From Adineta ricciae (taxonomy: Eukaryota; Rotifera; Eurotatoria; Adinetida; Adinetidae), in the NCBI GenBank assembly GCA_905250025.1, contig CAJNOJ010000218.1, forward strand, positions 6,570-70,569: 64,000 nt of DNA. Direction: 5' to 3'. The notes beneath the pieces are model-generated. The model worked only from the letters and a program-made list of their open reading frames with translations, was not told the origin of the DNA and ran no database searches. Each line of letters starts with the position of its first letter. Position 1 is the stretch's first letter. This document shows, one piece after another, positions 22,870-34,127 of this stretch. The translations under genes and the position numbers were made by a program.

Positions 22870-25597
22870 GAGACGCCATATGAACAATAACAACAGGAAT
22901 ATGAGTTTTTGTACGATCTTCGCGCCACATATTGTTCATTGTAATATTGACATAAGCAGAGGACTCTTGACAATATTGACCGTGAAAATTCGGAAGGCAC
23001 ATACAAACTACATTATTAGTTCGAAGATCGACTGAAATACCGGTACCGTTATTTTGGCAATAGGATGATCTGCGACAGATATCAACATGTGCATAACAGT
23101 ATCGTCCTAAATGATTCAATGGGCAAATACAATGAGAATGAAATACGAATGATCATGGTGAACAAGATGTATTTGTTGCTTGATTTGGCAAAATTCTCCC
23201 GACCAACCCGAACGGCATTGTCCATTTTCCAGTACAATTTTTTTCACATTGAACTTTGGAAATGATTCGATCGGTAAGAATTATTCTCGTAGCAAGTCGA
23301 TTAACAGGTAGAAATGGAAAAGCAATCTTATAATAAAACGATGAATGATATTCACATGTTCGACCATAATATGCGGGTGAACATAAACATTGTTCACCAT
23401 CAATGGACGAATTAACAACAATTCCTCGATGACAACGATATTTATCCAATGTAGACGGATTCACATCGCGACAACCACGAATTTTTCTTTCAACATCTTT
23501 TATTGGTCGCGGAGATTTCACTGGTGGATATTGACGATGATTATCAATAGAAAGCATTCTGTAATGTGCTAGTGTACCGATTAAACTGCAAGATTCTATG
23601 TTGGATCGAATGTGAATATCGCACGTTACTCGACTATCACATTGATTCTGTTTTGGTCCACAGTAGCTTTGTTTTATATCACAGGGATAAGTTCCATACG
23701 GGCATTTTATATTGTTTTTTTTATGTAAACAAATGGTTTCATCGTCATGAAACGGACAATGAAAGACTCCATCATATAAATCTTGTAATTCAATACATTT
23801 CGAATCATTAAAACAACGAAAGACTTTATGGTCATCGTTTGGATAATTTCGTTGACAATAATTATTTTCATTGACACCCACATAACATTTGGTTTTGCTA
23901 TTTTTTGCCCATAACATCGGTATACATGACTCATAAGTTGATGAATTAAGAAGTTGATTGCATTTTTGATAGACCGGATTACAATTACGTTTCCATTCAT
24001 CGCAATTATCTTCATCTTCGATAAGTTCGGGATGAACTCGGCCATTACAGATTTCCTGGAAGAGAAAATATTTATTGGAAATCTTCAAACTACGTAGATA
24101 TTGACATCCAATATTGGTTCGATGTCGACATATAAATGGATACATTCCATCTGATCCGTCTTCACAACGTCCTTCCGTTGCTGGTAGTGCTGGTGGATGA
24201 AGATAATACATATCAGATTTTCGAACACAATCACTTGATAAATTCTGTCGGCAAAGATTTCCTTCGTACGTTTCATCAGTCAATGAATTCGGACAATCGT
24301 AGAAATGGTCTGCAACACGGTGAAAGGATATCGATCGGTATGAATCTGGACATGAGTAGAGTTTTGATAAATTCCATCCGATCATCGGTGATGGAAGTGC
24401 ACATGCAGAAAAAACGAGATGCATATACGAAATAAATTGAGTAAAATCACGTCGTACATGAGAAAGAGATGTAACGAAACTAACCGCGTTTTCTTTTGTA
24501 AAACAAGTTGTTGTCTCACGACAAGTTAAACCAGAGTAATTGAAGTTTGAAGGATAGAGATTACATTTATCATTGTCATAACATGTTAACATAGGTATTT
24601 TATCACGAGTAAATGTATAAATAAATCGAACGTCAGGATAGAAAAGGGGAAATCAGACAAAAGAATGTTTTTACATTTTGTCTTGCATGCAGTATTAATC
24701 GACATAAATCTACAATCTTTGAACGCTTCATATGAACCATTATAAGCTCCATTTATATTACAAAGAAGACAAGTTCGGCAAAAATTCTTTGTTACATTGA
24801 TTAGAGTCGTTAAAAGCCATTTATTTCTTCCATTGGAACAAACATATGCCTGTTTCTCTGATTCAGTCATTGCATTCGATACACATTCTCCATCACCACA
24901 TGGATATTTATCCACTCATCTGCATTGAAACTCTTCGCAATCGATCGAAGGATTTTCAAAACACCTACCATAGTGTATTCTTTCTTCCTCACTTTGGATC
25001 ACATTCATTTGGTTCTAATATATGACAATAAAGTTCGTCTTCACCATTCTCACAATCAATTAAACCATTACAGATATGTCGCCAATCTAATCCAAGACCA
25101 AACGGTTGACAATCAATACCTTGATAGGTTGTAAAAGTAAATCTTTGTGTTATAAGATACGTTTCTCGACATAAAAATTGTTCGTCAATAATATCATTGA
25201 AGTTTGTTTCGAAAGATTGAAACGTGTATTCACAATATGGACCAAACCATCGAAGATCAGAACAAATACAAAAAGTTCGATCAACATCAGAATGTTGATT
25301 AAATTTACCGTATAAATCAATGATATCGATTGGTACTTGCCAATAATATAATTCATGTGTTGAGATATTCTGACTTTGTAATTCTGTAAATGACGTTAAA
25401 TTGCCATGATTGTGACATTTTAAATTAGTATTCATAGTTTCTGATTGAAAACAATAAGGAACTATCGAATACGAATCTTCTTGTTGCGAGAAATAACTGT
25501 ATAAACAAGATCGATTTTGATGATCACGATATAGATGGAATTGTTGACTAGTTGAAGAGTAAATCAATGCGAAGAATGAAAGACAATTGATCAGCAT
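22870..25597 (-). pseudogene. EGF/LDLa seven-pass receptor, copy 2 (N-terminal part, damaged)
   Basis: This is a second version of the ectodomain region of copy 1, starting from the ATG at 25597 with the same signal peptide. It ends at the N at 22869 inside an EGF module, so the seven-helix part is not present. It lacks two of the early stops of copy 1 and keeps the CEYTFQSFETNF-type segment that copy 1 has lost. It has its own lesions: loss of about 90 bp of the LDLa region near 24990, a TGG to TGA stop near 24917, a one-base deletion in a G run near 24645, and an in-frame loss of about 255 bp near 23350 between EGF modules. Neither copy is intact. The two are probably alternative versions of one locus. 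Confidence 0.75.
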
Positions 25598-26066
25598 TCC
25601 AATATTCGATTGCAATACCTGTTCTCTCTATTGTATTGTTATTTTATAGCATAATGAAATGCTTTGGATCGGTCAAGATAAACATTTCACATAACACTAT
25701 TTTATTAACTTTGACTGTCAAGCAAGATTAGCAAACTGACATGCGATGTAAACCTGTCATGCATTTTTGATTAATCTGAAAGCTATTTTACCTGGATAAT
25801 CATAGTATTTATATAATTTCAAATCGTTTCCTTTCACTTTGTAAAACATCCGTAACATTCAAATACTTCTGAGAGAATTTTGTTCTTCTATTTTCATTTT
25901 TACAGAGAAAAGATTTTCAGGAGAGCGCGCGATGAGGGTGAGAGTGGGTGTGATATGCACACACTCTCACCCACACCCTCAAGATGGTTGAAGAAGAGTA
26001 AACTTATGACAATGAGCAGATTGATACACTCCCATCCTCACCCACGTCTAACCCTGATGTTCGTAT
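25598..26066. other. Intergenic DNA with a G-rich hairpin at about 25935-25982
   Basis: Counterpart of 22273-22671. The hairpin reads gagggtgagagtgggtgtg, then atatgc, then a C-rich arm ending cacccacaccctc. Compared with the other copy, the central part is reverse-complemented. Confidence 0.6.
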
Positions 26067-29000
26067 TTATTTATTTGCACAAATAAGTTTATGTTTATAT
26101 AATTTCCAATCCATGGTTTGACATTCTTTTGAACAATAACGAGCTTTCCCACACTGAGCACAAGTTTTCGACGCATTTGCNATTTGTAAACAATTTCTGA
26201 TGATGTTTGTCGAGTATTTAATCGAATATTTAACGCAATAGAAATTCGTTCGGATTGATATTCACATGTTCGACCATAATATGCGGGTGAACATAAACAT
26301 TGTTCACCATCAATGGACGAATTAACAACAATTCCTCGATGACAACGATATTTATCCAATGTAGACGGATTCACATCGCGACAACTACGAGTTTTTCTTT
26401 CAACATCTTTTATTGGTCGCGGAGATTTCACTGGTGGATATTGACGATGATTATCAATAGAAAACATTCTGTAATGTGGTAGTGTACCGATTAAACTGCA
26501 AGATTCTATATTGGATTGGAGGTCAACATCGCACGTTACTCGACTATCACATTGATTCTGTTTTGGTCCACAGTAGCTTTGTTTTATATCACAAGGATAA
26601 GTTCCATACGGGCATTTTGTATTGTTTTTTGTATCTAAACAAATGGTTTCATCGTCATGAAACGGACAATGAAAGATCCCATCACATAAATCTTGTAATT
26701 CAATACATTTCGAATCATTAAAACAACGAAAGACTTTATGATTATCGTTTGGATAATTTCGTTGACAATAATTATTTTCATTGACACCCACATAACATTT
26801 GGTTTTGCTATTTTTTGCCCATAACATTGGTATACATGACTCATAAGTTGATGAATTAAGAATTTGATTACATTTTTGATAGAACGGATTACAATTACGT
26901 TTCCATTCATCGCAATTATCTTCATCTTCAATAAGTTCGGGATGAACTCGACCATTACAGATTTCCTGAAAGAGAAAATATTTATTGGAAATATTCAAAC
27001 TACGTAGATATTGACATCCAATATTGGTTCGATGTCGACATATAAATGGATACATTCGATCTGATCCGTCTTTACAATGTCCTTTCATTTCTGGTAGTGC
27101 TGATGAATGAAACAAATACATATCAGATTTTCGAACACAATCACTTGAAGTTAAACATTGAAAATAACTTGATAAATTCTGTCGGCAAAGATCTCCTTTG
27201 TATATTTCATCAGCCAATGAATTCGGACAATCATAGATATGGTCTTTGACACGGTGAAAAGATATCGATCGATGTGAATCTGGACATGAGAAGAGTTTTG
27301 ATGAATTCCATCCGATTACCGGTGATGGAAGTGCACATGCAGAAAAAACGAGATGCATATACGAAATAAATTGAGTAAAATCACGTCGTACATGAGAAAG
27401 AGATGTAACGAAACTAACCGCGTTTTCTTTTGTAAAAAAAGTTGTTGTCTCACGACAAGTTAAACCAGAGTAATTGAAGTTTGAAGGATAGAGATTACAT
27501 TTATCATTGTCATAACATGTTAACATAGGTATTTTATCACGAGTAAATGTATAAATAAATCNTGCTTCGCAGCAATATCGACACATATTTAATATCCATT
27601 CTGATTTACTTTGCATTACAATCGAAGAAATATCATCAATACGAATTGATGGTTTCATATCAACTGCTCCTATCCGTAAATACGGATTGATAATGTGTAT
27701 TTTGTTCCCAATAGTATACAATTTACTGATTAATTCCTCGCCTTCTTCTTCCAAAATTCCATAAATAAGCATTCGTTGACAATCGAAATTCTTGTCTTCA
27801 ATGACTAAGTGAATTGACGGATCCCATGATAATGTCTCTTCGATGATTGTTACTGAAAGTACATATCCAGTATAAACATGATCTTTTCTTGAATTCATTT
27901 CTCTTAGTGTAATTGGTTTCAAACCAATTAATAATTTGTCTGTTTGCTGTTTAACTCGAGGTTTGACAGTAGTCGATATGCTCCTATAACCTAAATTCCG
28001 TTTTTCTTCTAGCGTTGTGTTCTCCCATACACGATGATTTTTTATAAGTTCTACTCTATGAGGGTCAGTAAGATGTTGTTTGCGAGCATTTGTAGGAGTT
28101 GGCTTTACATTGTTGTTCGATTCGATCATATCTATAATTGGCTGTAAAAACGCAATATTTTCTGATTTATAAGGCAAAAACCATGGTAATTGCAATTTTT
28201 CTGCTTCTTTGCCTGCTCTATACTGTTCATAGATCCAGGAGATTCCAGCAACAGGCATGAAATCTTTCGAACACAGTGCCATTTCATAGTATGCTTCAGG
28301 AATTTTTCGATGATCTTTTGGAGCGGTTGCAATAAATTGTTGATAGGCCTTGATCGCTTCAGCCATGTCTTTGCCAATATGGCGCAATAGAACAGCTTTA
28401 TGATATAAAAGTTCATAATTATCAGGCTCTATTTCAAGTCCATGATTTATATTATACAAACCAGCATCAGAGTTACGTTGAAACCCGTGCACTGTGCCAC
28501 TCATGTAGTAGAAATGAACTGATTTGGGATATTTTTGTTTGCATATTTCAAGAAATTGTTGAATTAATCCATATGAATTTAAATTAAGTGTTGCGTAACA
28601 TACTCGAACATCTTCATCAACTTGTGAAACAATGCAAGTCGATTGTTGTGTACATCGAGTTAGTACCCGTTCAATGATACTACTAACTCTTTCAAAGAAA
28701 ATAGCCGGAATTTGAGCTACAATCGTGTCAATACGATAACATTCAGACAGTTCATGAACAAATGTGTTTTCTTGTTCTTCTGTCAATGTTTTAAAAGATG
28801 TAAGTAAATTTAACGCTAATATAAAATGCTCTATAGCAGTACGAAGTTTCTTAGCTGTTATTGAACCACGACGCGCATGTTCACAAAACAGTCCATACTC
28901 TTTTAAATAGAAACGTTCACATACAACTGATGGAGAATATTTACTTTGATATAATACATCATAGTTCATAGCTTTACTTAGCGCTTCTTGAAGATCTGAT

Positions 29001-30573
29001 GGATAACTCTGACGGTTTTCCAATTTTGTCATGAATTCATCACGATTTCGTTGAGCAACAACATTGCCTGATTCGCATGCACGATCGTACCATAGTTCCG
29101 CCATTTGAAAATCATTTTTACGTAATCGAAGTTCGGCTAAAGTCATCATAGCACTTGGATCACCTCTTTGTGCTGCTAATTCATGTAATTCTTCAGCCTT
29201 TTCAAGATTCTTATCAACCGCAAGACCATCCAAATACATGCAACCTAAATTATTAGCAGCCATTGCACTACCATGATCAGTTGCACGTTGATACCAATAA
29301 ACCGCCATTGAAAGATCCTTACGAACACTAATACCTTCGAAATATCTTACGCCTAAAGCGTGTTCAGCATCAGCGACGCCAATATTCGGCATTCCTTTTA
29401 GTTTGGGATGTTCTGCGGGCTGTGACGCTGCTTTTTCAAGCCATTCACGAGCTAAATTGTGATCTTTTTTCACACCTAAACCTTTATCGAATAATCGAGC
29501 TAAGTTATACATTCCTTCAGCATTGTCTGCATTTGCTGCTTTGGCAAAATATTTCGCGGCTTGCTCGTAATCTTGAATAANGTGTTCAGCATCAGCGACG
29601 CCAATATTCGGCATTCCTTTTAGTTTGGGATGTTCTGCGGGCTGTGACGCTGCTTTTTCAAGCCATTCACGAGCTAAATTGTGATCTTTTTTCACACCTA
29701 AACCTTTATCGAATAATCGAGCTAAGTTATACATTCCTTCAGCATTGTCTGCATTTGCTGCTTTGGCAAAATATTTCGCGGCTTGCTCGTAATCTTGAAT
29801 AACATCAATGTCTCCAAGTGCAAACTGATGTCCTTTCGTTACATCAGCCACTGATGGATCAATTAGTGCGAGTGTACTTCTATTTTTTTTCTTATCATTT
29901 CTGCATCGAGACATTCATGCATTGGTTTACAATTCGCTCGCGGATCGAGATATTGATGTTGCCAATTTCGCTGAACTCTTATACGACTTTCATCCAATGC
30001 TGTTTGTATGTCTTGTTTTGTCGGATCAAGTGCAAATGCTCGTTCAAACGAATTAATCGCCTTTTCATAATCATTCAAAACAACATAGACTTGTCCAACA
30101 CGATAATGTGCTTTCCACCATGTAAACCAAAGGTTTCTTGCTTGTTTAGCATCTTTCAGAGCACGATCTAATTCCTTTGGCATATCACCATCACCTGAGT
30201 ATAATTGTTGTTTATAAGATGCTAATCGACTTGCAGCCATATTCAAAAAGAAAATCGCACGATCATGATCTGAAACACCTGATAAATCTGTTGCTTTAAT
30301 AAAGAACTTGATTGCTTCGGAATAATTTTCCTTATCATAAGCTTCGATACCCAATGACTTTAAGCGTAATGCTTCTTTTGTATTCTCTTCATTTATTATT
30401 TGTTTGGGTAAATCAAATATACTATCTTCTTTTAATTTATCTAATTCAGTTTCAATATCATCGAATGATATTAAAATTGTTGATATATCAATCCATAATT
30501 GATGACATTCTTTGTTATCAATAGATTTCGATGAATGATGAACTAACTTATTTCTTGTGTCTCTTAAGAGAGG
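26067..30573 (-). CDS. Sel1/TPR-repeat protein with C-terminal MYND zinc finger (interrupted by a misplaced block)
   Basis: From right to left: a TPR-like N-terminus (YDKENYSEAIKFFIKATDLS, about 30350, then DYEKAINSFERAFALDP), several Sel1-like repeats (EQAAKYFAKAANADNAEGMY, NLARLFDKGLGVKKD), a helical middle with further TPRs, an OB-like stretch and a MYND zinc finger with stop at 26067-26069. The frame is open up to a stop near 30574 without a convincing ATG, so the first exon is probably missing. Three oddities are present. An A8 run near 29881-29888 shifts the frame between the TPR and Sel1 parts. The N at 29581 duplicates 221 bp. Receptor sequence (26182-27561) splits the MYND exon. MYND and Sel1 modules bind partner proteins; a scaffold role is inferred. 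Confidence 0.75.
26182..27561 (-). other. Misplaced block: third version of the EGF/LDLa receptor ectodomain
   Basis: Bounded by single Ns at 26181 and 27562, this 1380-bp block is homologous to the receptor copies (about 20010-21375 of copy 1). It differs by an extra segment encoding YFQCLTSSDCVRKSDM and other substitutions, so it is a third version rather than a duplicate of either. The MYND gene sequence stops at ...gcatttgc before it and resumes at tgcttcgc... after it, sharing the three bases tgc. The intact MYND fragment at 22672-22868 reads straight through that point. The block therefore does not belong here in the gene, and a protein read across it is a chimera. Confidence 0.85.
29360..29802. 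repeat. Exact 221-bp duplication around a single N (29581)
   Basis: 29360-29580 and 29582-29802 appear identical. Because 221 plus the N is 222 bases, the reading frame survives and the protein seems to have one Sel1 unit too many. The same repeat length flanks the Ns at 49240 and 53457, so this is an unmerged contig overlap and not biology. Confidence 0.9.
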
Positions 30574-31209
30574 CTATTTGAGAGGTAGGACCAAACCGTC
30601 CGGAGATGGTTCTGGGATTTCGACGTTTGATAACACGTTTGAGAGATCATATTGTGTATATACAAAAAGCAAAATATCAGCATCGTATGTATTACTAATA
30701 GCGGAGATATCGGGGTGACAAGTTTAGCACCCTAAAATGATCTTTCAAATTTTGTGCTTTTTTCATGACTTTCTTGTTTGTTCAGTATCTTCGCTAAATA
30801 TCAACCAAACATACAAGTAACTTACGTATATCATTCGATAGACTAGAATCTGCTCTACAAAAACCTCTAAAGGACCGTAGTTCAACAAGTGACTTATGAG
30901 ATTGCGAAGATTGAAATACAAAAATGCATGACCAATTTTTATTTTTTGCTTTTTACATATTTGAATTATGAAATGTCTATTTCCATTTGTGATTACCTTC
31001 CATCATATGAATAATTTTTTGTTGGAATTTCCAAATAATGATTCAACTTCATAAGTCACCTTTTTCTTCATTCTGTTTCATTCAAACATGTCAAGTTTAA
31101 TGATGACTTTAAAATTCATTTTTCTCTTGGAGATTTCCGACAACTTATATATATTCATACATTCGTAAATACTGTTACTTTATATCTACTTCTATCAAAA
31201 CTCATCATA
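30574..31209. other. Intergenic, divergent promoter region
   Basis: It lies between the minus-strand MYND gene and the plus-strand zinc-finger gene. A short 5' exon of the MYND gene may be hidden here. An AT-rich ttatatatattc word at about 31145 lies about 60 bp upstream of the zinc-finger ATG and could serve as its TATA element. Confidence 0.35.
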
Positions 31210-31527
31210 ATGAGTGAACACTGCCCTGCTCCGCGACGTGCCAAATGTAGTGGATGTATTCGAAATGCTATTGGTAGATGTGATCATTGTCATTCACGAT
31301 TTGAAGAAAATTGTTTCAGTGCTCATGTCCAAACATGTCCAGGTGCACGACACATGTCAAGTGGTAGACTTACTTTAAAACCTGAATGTCAATTTTGTAG
31401 TAATGACGCGACGGGAAAGTGTAGCGGATGTCGAGAAAGTGTTTGCAGTTCATGTTTTGAACATTCTCATCGAGTTCACCGACTTTACCGGACACAATCT
31501 GATTCATCGTCATGTAACCTCAGTTAG
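31210..31527 (+). CDS. Small double zinc-finger (B-box-like) protein
   Basis: A complete 105-codon frame with ATG and TAG and no intron. It contains two similar Cys/His clusters: CSGCIRNAIGRCDHCHSRF with a following CFSAHVQTC, and CQFCSNDATGKCSGCRESVC with CSSCFEHSH. The CxxC...CxxC...C...H spacing is that of a B-box or related treble-clef finger, so each half should bind zinc. It has no signal peptide, so it is intracellular; a protein- or RNA-binding adaptor role is inferred. The internal similarity suggests duplication of one finger. It stands between the MYND gene and the E2 gene. Confidence 0.65.
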   Translation: MSEHCPAPRRAKCSGCIRNAIGRCDHCHSRFEENCFSAHVQTCPGARHMSSGRLTLKPECQFCSNDATGKCSGCRESVCSSCFEHSHRVHRLYRTQSDSSSCNLS

Positions 31528-32021
31528 TTAATTAATTTATTTACAAGAAAACTGTAAACAGGAACAACCAGATTTTTTTTTGCAAAAGAGCATCCGATGT
31601 GATGATCAATAAAGGACATATTTCAAAGCTTTCATTCTAAAGAGTGACTGTCATCAGGTAGTATTCGAGTGTCTACAGAGAAACTCTTGGTGTGTGAAAT
31701 TGGATTGTCGCAATCATTTGATAAAGGAATAGATATTTTTGTGTGATTTAGCTATACTTCGACCGATGTTGTTGATCATCGTAGGAGCTTTGTGACATGG
31801 GTCAGACTAATCTTAGAATTTGTAAATCCTGCGACTACTACTCTTTTTAAAACAATCCAAATTGGTTTATTATCAACTTTTTATTGTCTCTTTTTTCTTG
31901 ATTCATCGCTGTTGAGCGATTCTAGTTATTTGTTGGAAATTTATAAATCACCTTGAGAAAATATATAGAGCACAAAAAAAATCAAATAGGACTGTTGTTT
32001 CAATACAAAATACCGCCTAGT
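31528..32021. other. Gene-free stretch between convergent genes
   Basis: The 3' regions of the zinc-finger gene and the E2 gene face each other here. No coding sequence was seen. Confidence 0.4.
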
Positions 32022-32580
32022 TTAATTTCGCGACAAACCATATAATTTCACCCATTCCAATGCTTTACGATTGAATTCAGCTCTGTTCAGTTGATATTCG
32101 GCAGCAATCTCTTGAAAAATCAAACAAAATAAATAAGTTCTTTTACATAGCGAAGTACTACAAATTACCAGGATTCACGGCATGGTCAAGTTCAGGATTG
32201 TCAATTGCATACGCAATACGTTTGATAGTATCTAACAATGATGTTGTTGGTTTATGTTCTCCATTGTTATATAGTAATTGATCGCATATTCTGCCATCCG
32301 TGCCAACATTTGGATGATAGATTTTTTTCAGAAAACGAATTTCCGGTGGTTTGAATGGGTAGTTATCCAGTAACTTTATCTCGATTTCAAAAGCAGCTTC
32401 TTTAAAAATTTCTGCACTTGTCAATATTCTTCCTCGTGTAATGACCGGCTTTTCGGTCGGTTTGTCATCCAACGATGTATAATCAAAGTGAAATTCTCCT
32501 ACTGATGGTTCAGTCCATTTTACTGATCCTCTTAGACGTTCGATCTCCAAAATTATGCGTCGATTTTGACCAGTTGCCAT
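32022..32580 (-). CDS. Ubiquitin-conjugating enzyme E2
   Basis: Two exons, 32580-32169 and 32110-32022, are joined across a 58-nt intron (donor GTAATT at 32168, acceptor TTTCAAG ending at 32111), giving 166 residues, a normal E2 core length. The start at 32580 (MATGQNRR) is preferred over the in-frame ATG further upstream because it gives the usual short N-terminal helix. Key features are YPFKPPEIRF, HPN at residues 89-91 and the catalytic cysteine C99 in GTDGRIC. The second exon restores the family's C-terminal helix (EYQLNRAEFNRKALEW). It transfers activated ubiquitin or a ubiquitin-like protein to substrates with an E3. The loop after the active site (DQLLYNNGEH) differs from most E2s, so the exact class is open. 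Confidence 0.85.
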
Positions 32581-32940
32581 ATCCTTCACTCTTTCTATTG
32601 AATTGCAATAAAGTCGAAAGAGAAAAAATACTTCTGATAACATATACTTTCGGTTTTATTGACACAGTGCAATGATGATTGGATTTCACCCTCATAAAAA
32701 CAAATCGTACGTGTATTTCTTGCTTGTTGTCAATCAGACTCTTATCCTTAGATTGAAATTTCATAGTGTGTCGTCAGGTTTGCTTTCAGTGTGAAAAAAC
32801 CGACGTCTGGTGGTGAAAACTGCCTTGGATTTTTCCGTTTATCAACAACAGCTGTAATTGGTTGATTTCATTTATTTCTTCTTATCATATACTGTAGCGA
32901 TACCAGCCACGTGTTGATTCAGAGAAGCAATCAAACATTG
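32581..32940. other. Intergenic, divergent promoter region
   Basis: Lies between the E2 gene (minus) and the WWE-ART pseudogene (plus). No specific element is supported. Confidence 0.35.
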
Positions 32941-34127
32941 ATGGATTCTCAGGTACGTGCAGAATGGATGTGGTAATCCAACCCGAATCCACGGTCTGAC
33001 TCTGAGCGAATAAAATGGAGTCATTATTCAGATGTAGAAAATCTAATTATCGAAGAAGAGTTTACGGCGAAACGTACTGATGCTATCTTAGATAATTATT
33101 GTATAGATTTCTCATAATGATGACAAGAAGCAAAGGCGAGTGCAACGTTGTACGGTCCAAAAACATTCAAAATCATCGTGTAAAGATCGCTGTAACTTGA
33201 TGTTATCGCTCCTAAGCACCCTTTCAGTAGGATCATACGGCTGGATTTCACCATTCATAGTAGAAGTAAAAAAAGATCCCGAACTTGACGAAGAACAATT
33301 ACCGTCCGTGGATGAAACGTTTGTTCCGATGATAGTTGAAAGAGCTGCTTTGGGCATTATTGATGAAGGAAAAAAGATTGGAAAACGATGCGAAGGGGAA
33401 CGCATGGCCAGAGGAACAAGAACCTCTCTGGCGGAGTAAAATTCGCTCGATTGGTCCATTCTGTTCATTTCTGTGGGACAATCCATTCAATCTCAATGTA
33501 CAAAGAATGCGTTCAACATCTTGATGAATATCAAACGTTTCAAACATTTACATCGACTAGTCGGAGTCGTACTGTAGCTGAGTTGATCGCTACCAACGAT
33601 CTATTCATTATGAGGGTGAATTGTGCTTTTACAGCAGATATTCAACCATACTCGATAATGCCTCATGAAGAGGAAGAACTTATCAATCTTGGTGTAACTT
33701 TCACTGTTAAAAGAGTAAAGTTGGACACGACTATAAACAAACATTTGATCTATCTAGAACAGAAGCAACGCTTCAATAGTAAGTAGGATCTTTTCAGGAC
33801 GGTACGAATTCAAATATGATCATTTTCCATTTCCGATTAGAGTCGGCCATACATGAAATATCAAACGTTCAAGAGGAGATTTCAGCCGATAATTCCTCTA
33901 CATTTCGTGATTTTGACTACAAGGGCATACTGGATTTTTTTGTTAATGACCCTAATCGTATTGGTCGACTTGATCGTCATGGCTTTGATCAATCTGATCC
34001 TTTGCTAACTTTTTTTCTATTATCACGCGATGGTGGTAATCATAAGGACTCTAGTGTATTTCGTACTTTGTGTACCCGGTTTCGAGTATTATTCAAGAAT
34101 AATGATGATTGGGCTATCGAGGAATAA
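32941..34127 (+). pseudogene. WWE-domain ADP-ribosyltransferase, copy A (broken)
   Basis: From the ATG at 32941 the reading MDSQVRAEWMW hits a TAA (32974-32976), then continues as a WWE domain (SERIKWSHYSDVENLIIEEE). After a frame change near 33115 comes the region VGSYGWISPFIVEV typical of bdelloid WWE-ART proteins. Two more frame changes lead to LWRSKIRSIGPFC and to the catalytic half: TSTSRSRTVAEL (S-T-S motif) and PHEEEEL (E-x-E motif). A 62-nt intron (33779-33840) precedes a last exon (33841-34127) ending NNDDWAIEE. The segment carrying the NAD-binding arginine, present in copy B as LLYRAINL, is deleted. The family transfers ADP-ribose from NAD to arginine or other acceptors; this copy cannot. 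Confidence 0.75.
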
